Source: Amycolatopsis aidingensis (GTDB lineage: Bacteria; Actinomycetota; Actinomycetes; Mycobacteriales; Pseudonocardiaceae). Taken from it: DNA of 64,000 nt. Of the stretch, positions 1 through 7,674 are shown one piece after another. Location: contig NZ_CP076538.1 in assembly GCF_018885265.1 (NCBI RefSeq), forward strand, positions 7,593,696 through 7,657,695. Direction: 5' to 3'. Position 1 is the first letter of the stretch. Every line of letters begins with the position of its first letter. Both the position numbers and the translations under genes were made by a program. The notes beneath the pieces were generated by a model. That model had not been told where the DNA came from. It searched no databases and saw only the letters and a list, made by a program, of their open reading frames with translations.

Positions 1-17
1 CACGAACTACGAAGAAG

Positions 18-146
18 TTCTCCACAGTTTACCCACAGGGCTTGACCTGCGGTTTCGCTAACAACTTCCCGGGCTGTCCCCAGGTTGTACACAGGTAGAG
101 CGACGCTTGTGACTCGTTCCGGCCGACCATCAACAGGTAGTCCACA
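18..146 (+). promoter_or_regulatory. Cluster of four DnaA-box-like 9-mers upstream of dnaB
   Basis: Four 9-mers, all on the + strand, each differ at one position from the DnaA box TTRTCCACA: TTCTCCACA (18-26), TTACCCACA (29-37), TTGTACACA (85-93) and TAGTCCACA (138-146). A weaker match, CTGTCCCCA, lies at 74-82. The stretch 1-255 holds no gene that I can support. A role in DnaA binding ahead of the dnaB promoter is inference; these are weak-consensus boxes. Confidence 0.45.
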
Positions 147-255
147 GGCCGGTCCCCAGGCCGGTTTGCACTGCTTCTTCCGGGGGATCTAGCGTGCCGC
201 CGAACCGGTCGCGAAACGCCGCCGGAAACTCCCCGCCGAATGACCACAGATCGGG

Positions 256-276
256 TATAATCGAACTGGTGTTCGA
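256..276 (+). promoter_or_regulatory. dnaB promoter -10 with perfect LexA (SOS) box
   Basis: TATAAT at 256-261 is a perfect -10 hexamer; no convincing -35 is seen. Overlapping its last T is TCGAAC-TGGT-GTTCGA (261-276), an exact match to the actinobacterial LexA box TCGAAC-N4-GTTCGA. LexA bound here would cover the -10 and the expected start of transcription, so dnaB is predicted to be SOS-inducible. The site lies 27-42 bases before the chosen dnaB start. Confidence 0.75.
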
Positions 277-302
277 TACCATATGAGGAGGTGTACCCGC
301 CG

Positions 303-2594
303 GTGGCGATCACCGATGACCGCGGTCCCGCGTTCGCGACCCCCGAGAACGGCGAGTCCCGGCAAGGCGAGTTCGATCGCCAGCCCCCGCAGGATCTCGC
401 CGCGGAGCAGTCCGTGCTCGGCGGCATGCTGCTGTCCAAGGACGCCATTGCCGATGTGGTGGAGGTGCTGCGGCCTGGCGACTTCTACCGGCCGGCGCAC
501 CAGGCGGTGTACGACTGCGTGCTGGACCTGTACGGCCGGGGCGAGCCTGCCGACCCGATCACCGTCTCCGCCGAGCTGGAGCGGCGCGGCGAGCTCGGCA
601 GGGTCGGCGGGGCACCGTATCTGCACACCCTGATCGCCACCGTGCCCACCGCGGCCAACGCCGGTTACTACGCGGAGATCGTGGCCGAGAAGGCGGTGCT
701 GCGCAGGCTGGTGGAGGCAGGCACCCGGATCGTGCAGTACGGCTACGGCGCGAGCTCCGCCGAGGGCAGCGACGTGAACGAGGTGGTCGACCGCGCCCAG
801 GCCGCCATCTACGAGGTCACCGAGCGGCGCACCAGCGAGGACTACGTCGCGCTGGAGGAACTGCTGCAACCGACCATGGACGAGATCGACGCGATCGCGT
901 CCCGGGGCGGCTCGGCGCAGGGGATCCCCACCGGCTTCCTCGACCTGGACGAGGTGACCAACGGCCTGCACGCAGGCCAAATGATCATCATCGCCGCCCG
1001 GCCCGGTGTGGGGAAGGCGCTGGCGCTGGACACCCCGCTGCCCACCCCGGACGGCTGGACCACCATGGGCGCGGTGCGGCCGGGCGACCGGCTGCTCGGA
1101 TCGGACGGCCTGCCGACAACGGTGGTCGCCGCCACCGAGGTCATGCGGCAGCGTCCCTGCTACGAGGTGGAGTTCGCGGACGGCAGCGTGCTGGTCGCGG
1201 ACGCCGAGCACCAGTGGCGCACGGCGGACGACGCGGTGCGCACCACCAGGCAACTGGCCGGGCGCACCGGGTGCGCCGTACGCAACGCCGGGCCGCTGCG
1301 GCTGCCGGAGCGGCGGCTGGACCCGCATCCCTACGCCCTCGGCGCCTGGCTCGCCGCCCAGCGGACGAACGGCACCCGGTTCCACCTGGCTGATCCGGAG
1401 GTGGTCACGCGGCTGGAAGGCGAGGCAGGGCTGACCGTATGGCCCACGGCCGGTTCCCGGTTCGTGGCGGAACTGCCCGCGCGCACCGCGCTGGACGCAG
1501 CCGAACGCGACCGCATCCCGGCGCAGTACCTGCGTGCCTCCTTCGAGCAGCGGCGGGCCCTGCTGGCCGGGCTGCTGGACACCGCGGGCACCGTCGGCCG
1601 CGCCGGCGAGATCCGGCTCGAGCTGCCCGGCACCCGGCTGACCGAGGACGTCCGGGAGCTGATCACCGGACTGGGCTACGGCTGCGGCGCGACCGGCGGG
1701 ACGCTGTGCTTCGACACCGAGGAGCGGGTGTTCGGCACCGAGCGCAAGCACCTGCGGCACAAGCGCAGGCTCGGCGGGCGGGCCTGCGCGGAGCCCACCC
1801 GGCGGATCGTGGACGTGCGCGAGGTGCCCAGCGTGCCGGTGCGCTGCGTGCAGGTGGACGCGGCCGATCACCTCTACCTCGCGGGCCGGTCCATGATCCC
1901 GACGCACAACTCCACCCTCGGGCTGGACTTCGCCAGGTCCTGCTCGATCCGGCACGGCATGACCAGCGTGATCTTCTCGCTGGAGATGAGCCGCACCGAG
2001 ATCGTGATGCGGATGCTCTCGGCCGAGGCCCGGATCCGGTTGCAGGACATGCGCGGTGGCCGGATGTCCGATGACGACTGGACCAGGCTGGCCCGGCGGA
2101 TGAGCGAGATCAGCGAGGCACCGCTGTTCATCGACGACTCGCCGAACATGACCATGATGGAGATCAGGGCGAAGGCGCGCAGGCTGAAGCAGCGCAACGA
2201 CCTGAAGCTGGTGGTCGTGGACTACATGCAGCTGATGACCTCGGGTAAGCGGGTGGAGTCGCGGCAGCAGGAGGTCTCCGAGTTCTCCCGGCAGCTCAAG
2301 CTGCTCGCCAAGGAGATCGAGGTGCCGGTGGTGGCGATCAGCCAGCTCAACCGTGGCCCCGAACAGCGCACCGACAAGCGGCCGATGTTGTCCGACCTGC
2401 GTGAGTCGGGCTCACTGGAGCAGGACGCGGATATCGTGCTGCTGGTCAACCGGCCGGACGCCTGGGAACGGGACGACCCGCGGGCCGGGGAGGCGGACCT
2501 CATCCTCGCCAAGCACCGCGCGGGCCCGACCTCCACCGTGGTGGTGGCGCACCAGCTGCACTACAGCCGGTTCGCCGACCTGGCTCAGGGCTGA
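303..2594 (+). CDS. dnaB: Replicative DNA helicase DnaB, intein-containing
   Basis: Hexameric 5'-3' replicative helicase that unwinds DNA ahead of the fork. The N-terminal DnaB domain (about residues 25-125, motif QDLAAEQSVLGGMLL) is followed by the RecA-like ATPase domain. The Walker A loop is split by an intein: GVGK before it and STLGL after it. Walker B-like VVVDYMQLM and the ISQLNRG and DLRESGSLEQDAD motifs follow. Without the intein the protein is about 465 residues, normal for DnaB. I chose GTG 303 because AGGAGG (286-291) sits 11 bases upstream; GTG 291 is in frame but directly abuts that ribosome site. The next gene is convergent. Upstream are a LexA box and DnaA-like repeats. Confidence 0.95.
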   Translation: MAITDDRGPAFATPENGESRQGEFDRQPPQDLAAEQSVLGGMLLSKDAIADVVEVLRPGDFYRPAHQAVYDCVLDLYGRGEPADPITVSAELERRGELGRVGGAPYLHTLIATVPTAANAGYYAEIVAEKAVLRRLVEAGTRIVQYGYGASSAEGSDVNEVVDRAQAAIYEVTERRTSEDYVALEELLQPTMDEIDAIASRGGSAQGIPTGFLDLDEVTNGLHAGQMIIIAARPGVGKALALDTPLPTPDGWTTMGAVRPGDRLLGSDGLPTTVVAATEVMRQRPCYEVEFADGSVLVADAEHQWRTADDAVRTTRQLAGRTGCAVRNAGPLRLPERRLDPHPYALGAWLAAQRTNGTRFHLADPEVVTRLEGEAGLTVWPTAGSRFVAELPARTALDAAERDRIPAQYLRASFEQRRALLAGLLDTAGTVGRAGEIRLELPGTRLTEDVRELITGLGYGCGATGGTLCFDTEERVFGTERKHLRHKRRLGGRACAEPTRRIVDVREVPSVPVRCVQVDAADHLYLAGRSMIPTHNSTLGLDFARSCSIRHGMTSVIFSLEMSRTEIVMRMLSAEARIRLQDMRGGRMSDDDWTRLARRMSEISEAPLFIDDSPNMTMMEIRAKARRLKQRNDLKLVVVDYMQLMTSGKRVESRQQEVSEFSRQLKLLAKEIEVPVVAISQLNRGPEQRTDKRPMLSDLRESGSLEQDADIVLLVNRPDAWERDDPRAGEADLILAKHRAGPTSTVVVAHQLHYSRFADLAQG
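1017..1910 (+). other. Class 3 intein in DnaB Walker A loop, endonuclease degenerate
   Basis: A 298-residue in-frame intervening protein lies between Lys and Ser of the P-loop GVGK/ST. It starts with Ala rather than Cys or Ser and ends in THN, followed by Ser as the +1 residue. It has the WCT triad that defines class 3 inteins: Trp67 (EHQW, block B), Cys277 (PVRC, block F) and Thr296 (IPTHN, block G). Class 3 inteins use the block F Cys for the first branched intermediate (known). The middle part resembles a LAGLIDADG endonuclease, but both acidic positions look lost: LGAWLAAQ where LGYWLGDG is typical, and LLDTAG where DTDG is typical. So splicing is probably active and homing dead (inference). 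Confidence 0.88.
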
Positions 2595-2682
2595 GCACCA
2601 CCTTGTAGGGGTCTCACCGCTGATTTTGGGTGGGCTGGCAGCATGTGGCCCGTCCGCGTGCCGAAAGTGATGGCAGGCACGG

Positions 2683-3522
2683 CTACCCGACGAGTGTTTG
2701 GGTGCCGAGGACGGTGAGCAGTGCGAGGCGTCCGGCGTCGTCGGTATCGGGTTCGGCGGTGTAGATCATGATGCGCAGGTCGCTGCCGGCCACGCTGAGC
2801 ACGTCGCAGTCCAGTGTCAGGGGACCTACGTGCGGATGGTCGATGGTCTTGCGGGCCGCCTCGTGGTGGCCGACGGCGCCGGAGTCCCACAGCTTGGCGA
2901 ACCGGGCACTGTTCGTGCGTAGTTCCGCGATCAGCCGCTGGAGCCGCTGGTCGGCCGGATACCGGGCAGCGGCGGTGCGCAGGTCGGCGACCTGCGCGGC
3001 CTCCAGCGCGCTCCGGGACTCCGGTGTGTGCCGGACCCGGCTACCCGCGCCGAGGAAATTGCGCCACACGCCGTTGCGCTCGTGACCGCGCCATCCGGAC
3101 GGATCACCCATCAACGCCGCGTACGGCGGGTTGGCCACCAGCAGGGTCCAGCACGCGTCGTAGACCGCCACGGGCGTGCCGACCAGCCGGTCCAGCATCC
3201 GCTGCACGCTCGGGGTGAGGTACGCGGGCACGGTCTCCGCGCCCAGCGGCATGAGCCCGGCCAGCCGGAACAGGTGCTCCCGCTCGGTTGACGACAGCCG
3301 CAGCGCCCGGGCCAACGCGTCGACGACCTGTGACGACGGGTTGGACGCGCGGCCCTGTTCGAGGCGGGTGACGTAGTCAACGGAGATCCCTGCCAGGCCG
3401 GCCAGCTCCTCGCGGCGTAGTCCGGCCGCGCGCCGGTGTCCGCCAGCCGGCAGCCCGGTCGCCTCGGGCGAGAGCCGGTCACGCCAGCGGCGCACCGCCT
3501 GCCCGAATTCCGTCGTCTCCAT
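2683..3522 (-). CDS. XRE-family regulator with MmyB-like C-terminal domain
   Basis: 279-residue DNA-binding regulator. The N-terminal helix-turn-helix (about residues 10-80) contains RREELAGLAGISVDYVTRLE, typical of the XRE/MmyB group. The C-terminal part (about 105-275, VYDACWTLLVANPPYAALMGD) matches the MmyB-like PAS-type ligand domain. I chose ATG 3522 because the conserved region starts there; a longer open frame reaches 3705 but would run into the divergent gene. It is divergent from an SDR dehydrogenase 103 bases away, an arrangement common for this regulator class, which suggests that it controls that dehydrogenase. The ligand is unknown. Confidence 0.85.
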   Translation of the reverse strand: METTEFGQAVRRWRDRLSPEATGLPAGGHRRAAGLRREELAGLAGISVDYVTRLEQGRASNPSSQVVDALARALRLSSTEREHLFRLAGLMPLGAETVPAYLTPSVQRMLDRLVGTPVAVYDACWTLLVANPPYAALMGDPSGWRGHERNGVWRNFLGAGSRVRHTPESRSALEAAQVADLRTAAARYPADQRLQRLIAELRTNSARFAKLWDSGAVGHHEAARKTIDHPHVGPLTLDCDVLSVAGSDLRIMIYTAEPDTDDAGRLALLTVLGTQTLVG

Positions 3523-3625
3523 GGCAACCAGTGTGCAGCGCCGACCGGCGGGCTGCCTGGTACCGGCAGTCCCAGGAAGGGCAGGCGACTGGCTGACCAC
3601 GCCACGCGAGCCGAACCTGTAAGAC

Positions 3626-4333
3626 ATGACAACGACATTGATCACCGGAGGGAACAAGGGGCTCGGCTTCGAGACCGCCCGCCGACTCATCGCCGCAGGC
3701 CACACCGTCTACATCGGCAGCAGGGACACAGAACGTGGACGCCGAGCCGCCGAGCGACTGGGTGCGCGAATGGCCCTCATCGACGTCACCGACGACGCCA
3801 CCGTTACGGCCGCGGTGAAAGCTATCGAGGCGGACGGCGGCCTGGACGTGCTGGTCAACAACGCCGGCATCGAAGGGCGGACGGAGAACGCCGGTGTGCT
3901 CGGCCCCGCGGAGACCACCGCCGACTTCATGCGGACAATCTTCGACACGAACGTCTTCGGCTTGGTGCGCGTCACCCACGCGTTCCTGCCACTGCTCGAA
4001 CACTCCGCCGCCCCGGTGATCGTGAACGTCAGCAGCGGCCTGGCCTCGATCAACCGAGTCGCCACCCCGGGCACGCCGACCTACGCATACCCCGGAGTCG
4101 CCTACCCGGCATCGAAGACCGCAGTCAACATGATCACCGTGCAGTACGCGAAGGCGTTCCCGAACATCCGGATCAACGCAGTGGAGCCCGGCTACACCAA
4201 AACGGACCTCAACGGGAACACCGGCACGCAGACTGTCGAAGAAGGCACCGAGATCATCGTCCGCATGGCACAGATCGGTCCAGACGGTCCCACCGGAGGC
4301 TACTTCGACGCCGCAAATCCCCTTCCCTGGTAG
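3626..4333 (+). CDS. Short-chain dehydrogenase/reductase (SDR)
   Basis: 235-residue classical SDR, predicted cytoplasmic NAD(P)H-dependent oxidoreductase. The Rossmann motif TGGNKGLG is at residues 7-14, the NNAG motif near 87-90, the catalytic Ser in VNVSSG, and the YxxxK pair as YPASK. The C-terminal part GGYFDAANPLPW is usual for a subgroup of SDRs of unknown substrate. Adjacent and divergent is an MmyB-type regulator. Spacing to the next, convergent gene is 34 bases. Substrate cannot be told from sequence. Confidence 0.88.
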   Translation: MTTTLITGGNKGLGFETARRLIAAGHTVYIGSRDTERGRRAAERLGARMALIDVTDDATVTAAVKAIEADGGLDVLVNNAGIEGRTENAGVLGPAETTADFMRTIFDTNVFGLVRVTHAFLPLLEHSAAPVIVNVSSGLASINRVATPGTPTYAYPGVAYPASKTAVNMITVQYAKAFPNIRINAVEPGYTKTDLNGNTGTQTVEEGTEIIVRMAQIGPDGPTGGYFDAANPLPW

Positions 4334-4367
4334 GAAGCACACCTGCTGCCGACCTGACGGGCCGGTC

Positions 4368-5096
4368 TCACTTCAGGTGCCGGACGAAGAACCGGTTCCC
4401 GTCCTCTGCCTCGAACCACGGGACGCCGGTGTGCCCGCCCATATTGGCGTGCAGCGTCTTCTCCGTGGAGCCGAAGGCGTCGAACAGGTCCAGGGCCAGC
4501 CGCCGGTCGTTTCCTTCGTCGTCCCACTGCAGCAGGACCTGCAGCGGGATGGTGACCTGCCGGGCCTCGTCGAACAGAGCGCGGGGCACGAAACTCCCTG
4601 CGAACAGAAGGGCGGCCGAGATGCGCGGCTCGACCACAGCCAGCCGGATGCCGATGGCGATCACCCCTCCCGCGTAACCGACCGGGCCACCGATCTCGGG
4701 CAGCGCAAGGAGTGCGCTCAGGGCGGCCTGCCATTCCGGGACCGCCTTGCCGACCAGTGGGAGGACGAGCCGGTCGACGATCTCGTCGACCGGCTCGCCG
4801 GCCTCCAGCGCCCGGCGCAGGTCGGCGCGGGCCTCCTCGGCTGCGGCGGAACGCGGCCGAGCACCGCTCCAGGGAAGCTCGATAGTTGCGGCCGCGAAGC
4901 CCTCCGCCGCGGAGTGCTGGGCCCTGGCCACCAGCCGGGGGTACATCTTGCGTAGTCCGCCGGGGTGGCCGACCAGGATCAGCGGCGCCGGTGCGGGTGT
5001 GAATCCGGGCGTCCACAGGATGCCGGGGATCGCGCCGAGGGTGAATTCGCGCTCGAGGACACCGTCGTCGAGGCGCTGTTCGGCAGTGAATCGCAT
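4368..5096 (-). CDS. Alpha/beta-hydrolase-fold protein with Ser-to-Ala nucleophile position
   Basis: 242-residue alpha/beta-hydrolase-like protein. The oxyanion-side motif LVGHPGG is at about residues 41-47, and the nucleophile elbow reads GYAGG at 140-144, so the GxSxG serine is Ala142. The Asp-like segment LQWDDEGND and a His in MGGHTG are kept. It is therefore either not a hydrolase or uses another mechanism (inference). No signal peptide. It converges on the SDR gene and lies alone; bases 5097-5276 upstream show no further gene. Similar proteins in actinomycetes are annotated as dienelactone-hydrolase-like. Confidence 0.75.
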   Translation of the reverse strand: MRFTAEQRLDDGVLEREFTLGAIPGILWTPGFTPAPAPLILVGHPGGLRKMYPRLVARAQHSAAEGFAAATIELPWSGARPRSAAAEEARADLRRALEAGEPVDEIVDRLVLPLVGKAVPEWQAALSALLALPEIGGPVGYAGGVIAIGIRLAVVEPRISAALLFAGSFVPRALFDEARQVTIPLQVLLQWDDEGNDRRLALDLFDAFGSTEKTLHANMGGHTGVPWFEAEDGNRFFVRHLK

Positions 5097-5276
5097 GGTC
5101 GTGCCCTTTCGGGAGTGCTCGGAACGGCGCTCCCGGACGACCTATCGCCCGACCGTGACCCCGGAGGGGAGCACCCATGTCGATACGTTCACGGGTACCA
5201 CCTCCTCGTTCTCTCGCACGGTCGCCGGAAAACTAGCAGTGGTCGCTGTGGTCCGCCAACAGGTATTCCGGCTTGG

Positions 5277-5681
5277 TCAGGGTGTGGCCGTTGGGTCGGG
5301 TCGGCGGGCGGGCTGGAACAGTTCGACGAGGTTGCCAGCGGGGTCGGCGAGCAGGATCTGCCGTCCGCCGGGCCCGGCGACGACGTCGCTGCGAAAAGAC
5401 AGTCCGGCGTCGCGGAGCCGGGTGATCTCGGCATCGAGGTCCTCGACGGTGAGGTGGATGCGGTTGCGGCCAGCGGTGGTGGCGTCGTCAGGGGTGGCGC
5501 GGGTGCCCGAGCTGGCGGGCCCGGACAGCAGCAGCCGCAGCGGGCCGCGGAGCACGTCGGCGAAGGCCGGTACGGCACTGGTGTTGAGCGTGAAGCCGAG
5601 GTAGCTGGTGTAGAAGTCGATCGCGGCCTGCACATCGTCAACGAGGTAACGGACGCTGGCGGTGTGATCGGGTGTGGTCAC
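5277..5681 (-). CDS. VOC-family (glyoxalase/bleomycin-resistance-like) protein
   Basis: 134-residue vicinal-oxygen-chelate fold protein with one pair of beta-alpha-beta-beta-beta modules: an N-terminal part ending in LLLSGPAS and a C-terminal part RIHLTVEDLDAEI to DPAGNLVELFQP, whose Glu is the usual metal ligand. GTG 5681 is preceded by GGAG with an 8-base gap. It starts 11 bases after the ArsR-arsenate reductase fusion and is probably cotranscribed with it. The VOC fold includes the C-As lyase ArsI, but this protein has no cysteine at all, so an ArsI role is unlikely. Function otherwise open. Confidence 0.8.
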   Translation of the reverse strand: MTTPDHTASVRYLVDDVQAAIDFYTSYLGFTLNTSAVPAFADVLRGPLRLLLSGPASSGTRATPDDATTAGRNRIHLTVEDLDAEITRLRDAGLSFRSDVVAGPGGRQILLADPAGNLVELFQPARRPDPTATP

Positions 5682-5692
5682 GGCGGAATCTC

Positions 5693-6481
5693 CTATCGGT
5701 TGGTGGTGGCGAGGCCAGGCAGCAGGTGCCGGATCCGGATATCGATGTCTGCCGCGGTCCGCTGGAAGGCGGCGTAGCTGGCTTGGTCGGTGTCGTCGGC
5801 CCTGGCCGGCTCGGGGATGCTCCAGTGGACCCGCCGCGAGTGGCTGCCGAACTCGGGACAGACCTCGCGAGCCTTGTCGCACAGGGTGATCACGTGGTCG
5901 AACCGGCGACCGGTGAGAGCGTCGAGGTGCCGGGGGCACTGGTCGTACGTGTCGATGCCGAACACCTCACGCAGGACCCGGATGGTGTTGGGGTGCAGGC
6001 GGGGTTGGGGACGACTGCCTGCGCTGGCCACGGTCACCTGGTCGGCGGCGTGGTGGCGCAGCAGGGCTTCGGCGATCGGTGAGCGGACGCTGTTGCCGGT
6101 GCACACGAACAGCACGGCGATACGGCGGGAGCGCAGCTGCCCAGCCGGAGGAACTGGTGGTGCGGCGTCCCGGCACAGCGAGGGGTGCAGCGCGGCACCA
6201 CTGGCGGCCAGCGCATCGGCGCAACGGTCCAGATCCAGGTGGTAATAGCTGTCCCGCCCGTCGAAGCTGCTGCGCGTGGCGGTGACCAGTCCGCCGTCGC
6301 GTAGCAGCCGCAGGTGGTAGGACACCACGTTCTGTGGCTGGTCGACCCGGGCCACCAGCTCACGGACCCGGTGGTCACTGTTGGAGAGTTCGGTCAGCAG
6401 CCGCCAGCGCAGCGGGTGGGCGGCCAGCCGGACGAACGTCGGCGGGCTGGCGAGTTGACCCGAGGGAACCATGTGGCGCAC
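5693..6481 (-). CDS. ArsR-type repressor fused to arsenate reductase/LMW phosphatase domain
   Basis: 262-residue fusion. Residues about 10-90 form an ArsR winged helix (VVSYHLRLLRDGGLV); residues about 118-255 form a low-molecular-weight phosphatase/ArsC domain with the P-loop CTGNSVRS (CX5R), ITLCDKAREVCPEF and a WSIPEPA loop in which Glu stands where Asp is common. Known fusions of this kind couple metalloid sensing and arsenate reduction. Start GTG 6481 gives full length; ATG 6472 is also possible. Two tandem ATCAA-N6-TTGAT operators lie just upstream (6487-6520), so autoregulation is likely. The VOC gene follows. No arsenite efflux gene is seen in this window. Confidence 0.87.
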   Translation of the reverse strand: MRHMVPSGQLASPPTFVRLAAHPLRWRLLTELSNSDHRVRELVARVDQPQNVVSYHLRLLRDGGLVTATRSSFDGRDSYYHLDLDRCADALAASGAALHPSLCRDAAPPVPPAGQLRSRRIAVLFVCTGNSVRSPIAEALLRHHAADQVTVASAGSRPQPRLHPNTIRVLREVFGIDTYDQCPRHLDALTGRRFDHVITLCDKAREVCPEFGSHSRRVHWSIPEPARADDTDQASYAAFQRTAADIDIRIRHLLPGLATTNR

Positions 6482-6486
6482 ATTAC

Positions 6487-6520
6487 ATCAAATAAACTTG
6501 ATACATCAAACCTATTTGAT
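6487..6520. promoter_or_regulatory. Tandem ArsR-type operators
   Basis: Two perfect inverted repeats ATCAA-N6-TTGAT lie at 6487-6502 and 6505-6520, with centres 18 bases apart. The segment is very AT-rich against its surroundings and sits directly before the ArsR-ArsC fusion gene. The spacing puts two dimers on about the same face of the helix. ATCAA-N6-TTGAT is the usual ArsR/SmtB half-site pattern (known). Confidence 0.8.
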
Positions 6521-6537
6521 GAAGTACCAGCGCAGGA

Positions 6538-7176
6538 TCAGTAGGACATGCGTGGTGTGCCCTCATGGCCGGCGCGCAGTACCGCCGTGACCAGGGTTTC
6601 CTCCAGCCAGTCCTGGTACTCGCCGGGGGACCAGCCCGCATCCAGCACCAGGCTGTCGTGCACGTCGGCGCTCATCAGCGCCACGGCGATATCGGCCGCC
6701 CTGGGATGGATCCGGTGCCCCGCGGCACGAATGCGCTGGACGACCAGCTCCACCCCGAGCCGGTTGCGCCGCTGCCCCTCCGCCCTGGTGGCCGCGATAT
6801 CCGGGTCGACCGCGGCGCCCGAGTCGAGGATCCGGACGATATCGCCGCAGCGCTCGCGGACCTGGCGGGCGGCCCGCGCCAGCAGGCCGAGCAGTCGCAC
6901 CGGATCGGTCATCCCCTCCGCCTCGGCGATCAGGTCCGGCAGGCCCGCCTCCTCGTCCAGCAGGTCGACCAGCCCGCCGAGGACGCCGGCCTTGGAACCG
7001 AAATGCGCGTAGATCGTCTGCGGCGCCACCCCGGCCTCGGTGGCGATCAGCCGGATCGGGGTGCGGGCGTACCCGCGCTCGGCGAACAGCCCGCGGGCCG
7101 CAGTGAGGATGGTGCGCAGGGTCAGCGCCTCGCGCCGGTCGCGCAGCCGGACGATGCCGGGCAGGTCCGCGGTCAT
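6538..7176 (-). CDS. TetR/AcrR family transcriptional regulator
   Basis: 212-residue TetR-type repressor. The helix-turn-helix covers about residues 18-65 (TILTAARGLFAERGYA, then APQTIYAHFGSKAGVLGGLV). The C-terminal ligand domain is not assigned to a subfamily. It is divergent from a SnoaL-like gene, with 59 bases between them that contain overlapping inverted repeats, so it probably represses itself and that neighbour. Ligand unknown. Confidence 0.88.
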   Translation of the reverse strand: MTADLPGIVRLRDRREALTLRTILTAARGLFAERGYARTPIRLIATEAGVAPQTIYAHFGSKAGVLGGLVDLLDEEAGLPDLIAEAEGMTDPVRLLGLLARAARQVRERCGDIVRILDSGAAVDPDIAATRAEGQRRNRLGVELVVQRIRAAGHRIHPRAADIAVALMSADVHDSLVLDAGWSPGEYQDWLEETLVTAVLRAGHEGTPRMSY

Positions 7177-7190
7177 GTAGGCTCCATTTA

Positions 7191-7207
7191 GAACGTTGTT
7201 CCAACAA
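7191..7207. promoter_or_regulatory. Candidate TetR operator
   Basis: GAAC-GTT-GTTC (7191-7201 region) and TTGTT-CC-AACAA (7196-7207) form overlapping inverted repeats in the AT-rich gap between the divergent TetR and SnoaL-like genes. Position and symmetry suggest the TetR binding site; there is no direct evidence. Confidence 0.45.
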
Positions 7208-7235
7208 TCAAAACGTCATTCTAGCGGAGGTGACC

Positions 7236-7664
7236 ATGACCGTCGCACGGATCATTGCCGAACTGGCCCGGGCGTGGAACGCGGGTGACGGCACCGCCTG
7301 GGCCGCGAACTTCGCCGAGGACGCGGACTTCGTCGACGTGGTGGGCCGGGTGCAGCACGGCAGGGAGGTGATCGGCAGGGAGCACCAGAAGATCTTCGAC
7401 ACCATCTACCGGGGAAGCAGGCTGGAGATCCGCGAGCTGGGCAGCCGCCCGCTCGCCGAGGGCATCCGGCTGGTGCACACCGGCTCCACCCTGGAGGTAC
7501 CCGCCGGGCCGCGGGCGGGAAGCTGGCGGGCGATCCAGACGAAGATCATCCGAAACGGCGAGATCCTGGCTTTCCACAACACCGGGCGGGACAGCCTGGC
7601 CGCGTTCACGAACGAGGACGAGGAGCTGTCCCGGCGGGATCCGCTGGACTGGCAGGGTTCCTGA
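7236..7664 (+). CDS. SnoaL/SgcJ-like (DUF4440) small protein
   Basis: 142-residue NTF2-fold protein of the SgcJ/EcaC or SnoaL-like group: WNAGDGTAWAANFAEDADFVD is the family hallmark and IIRNGEILAFHNT the end of the domain. ATG 7236 is chosen because GGAGG (7226-7230) lies five bases upstream; GTG 7230 overlaps that site. Members act as isomerases, hydratases or simply ligand-binding proteins; the substrate here is unknown. Divergent TetR gene suggests inducible expression, perhaps in detoxification (inference). Confidence 0.8.
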   Translation: MTVARIIAELARAWNAGDGTAWAANFAEDADFVDVVGRVQHGREVIGREHQKIFDTIYRGSRLEIRELGSRPLAEGIRLVHTGSTLEVPAGPRAGSWRAIQTKIIRNGEILAFHNTGRDSLAAFTNEDEELSRRDPLDWQGS

Positions 7665-7674
7665 GACGACTGGT

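Noticed and set aside
189..1955. 588-codon open frame on the minus strand across dnaB
   Set aside because: It is antisense to a clear DnaB, has low-complexity composition, no ribosome site and no family likeness; typical of high-GC third-position bias.
5277..5681. ArsI-type C-As lyase for the VOC gene next to ArsR-ArsC
   Set aside because: The protein has no cysteine, while ArsI needs a cysteine pair to bind arsenic.
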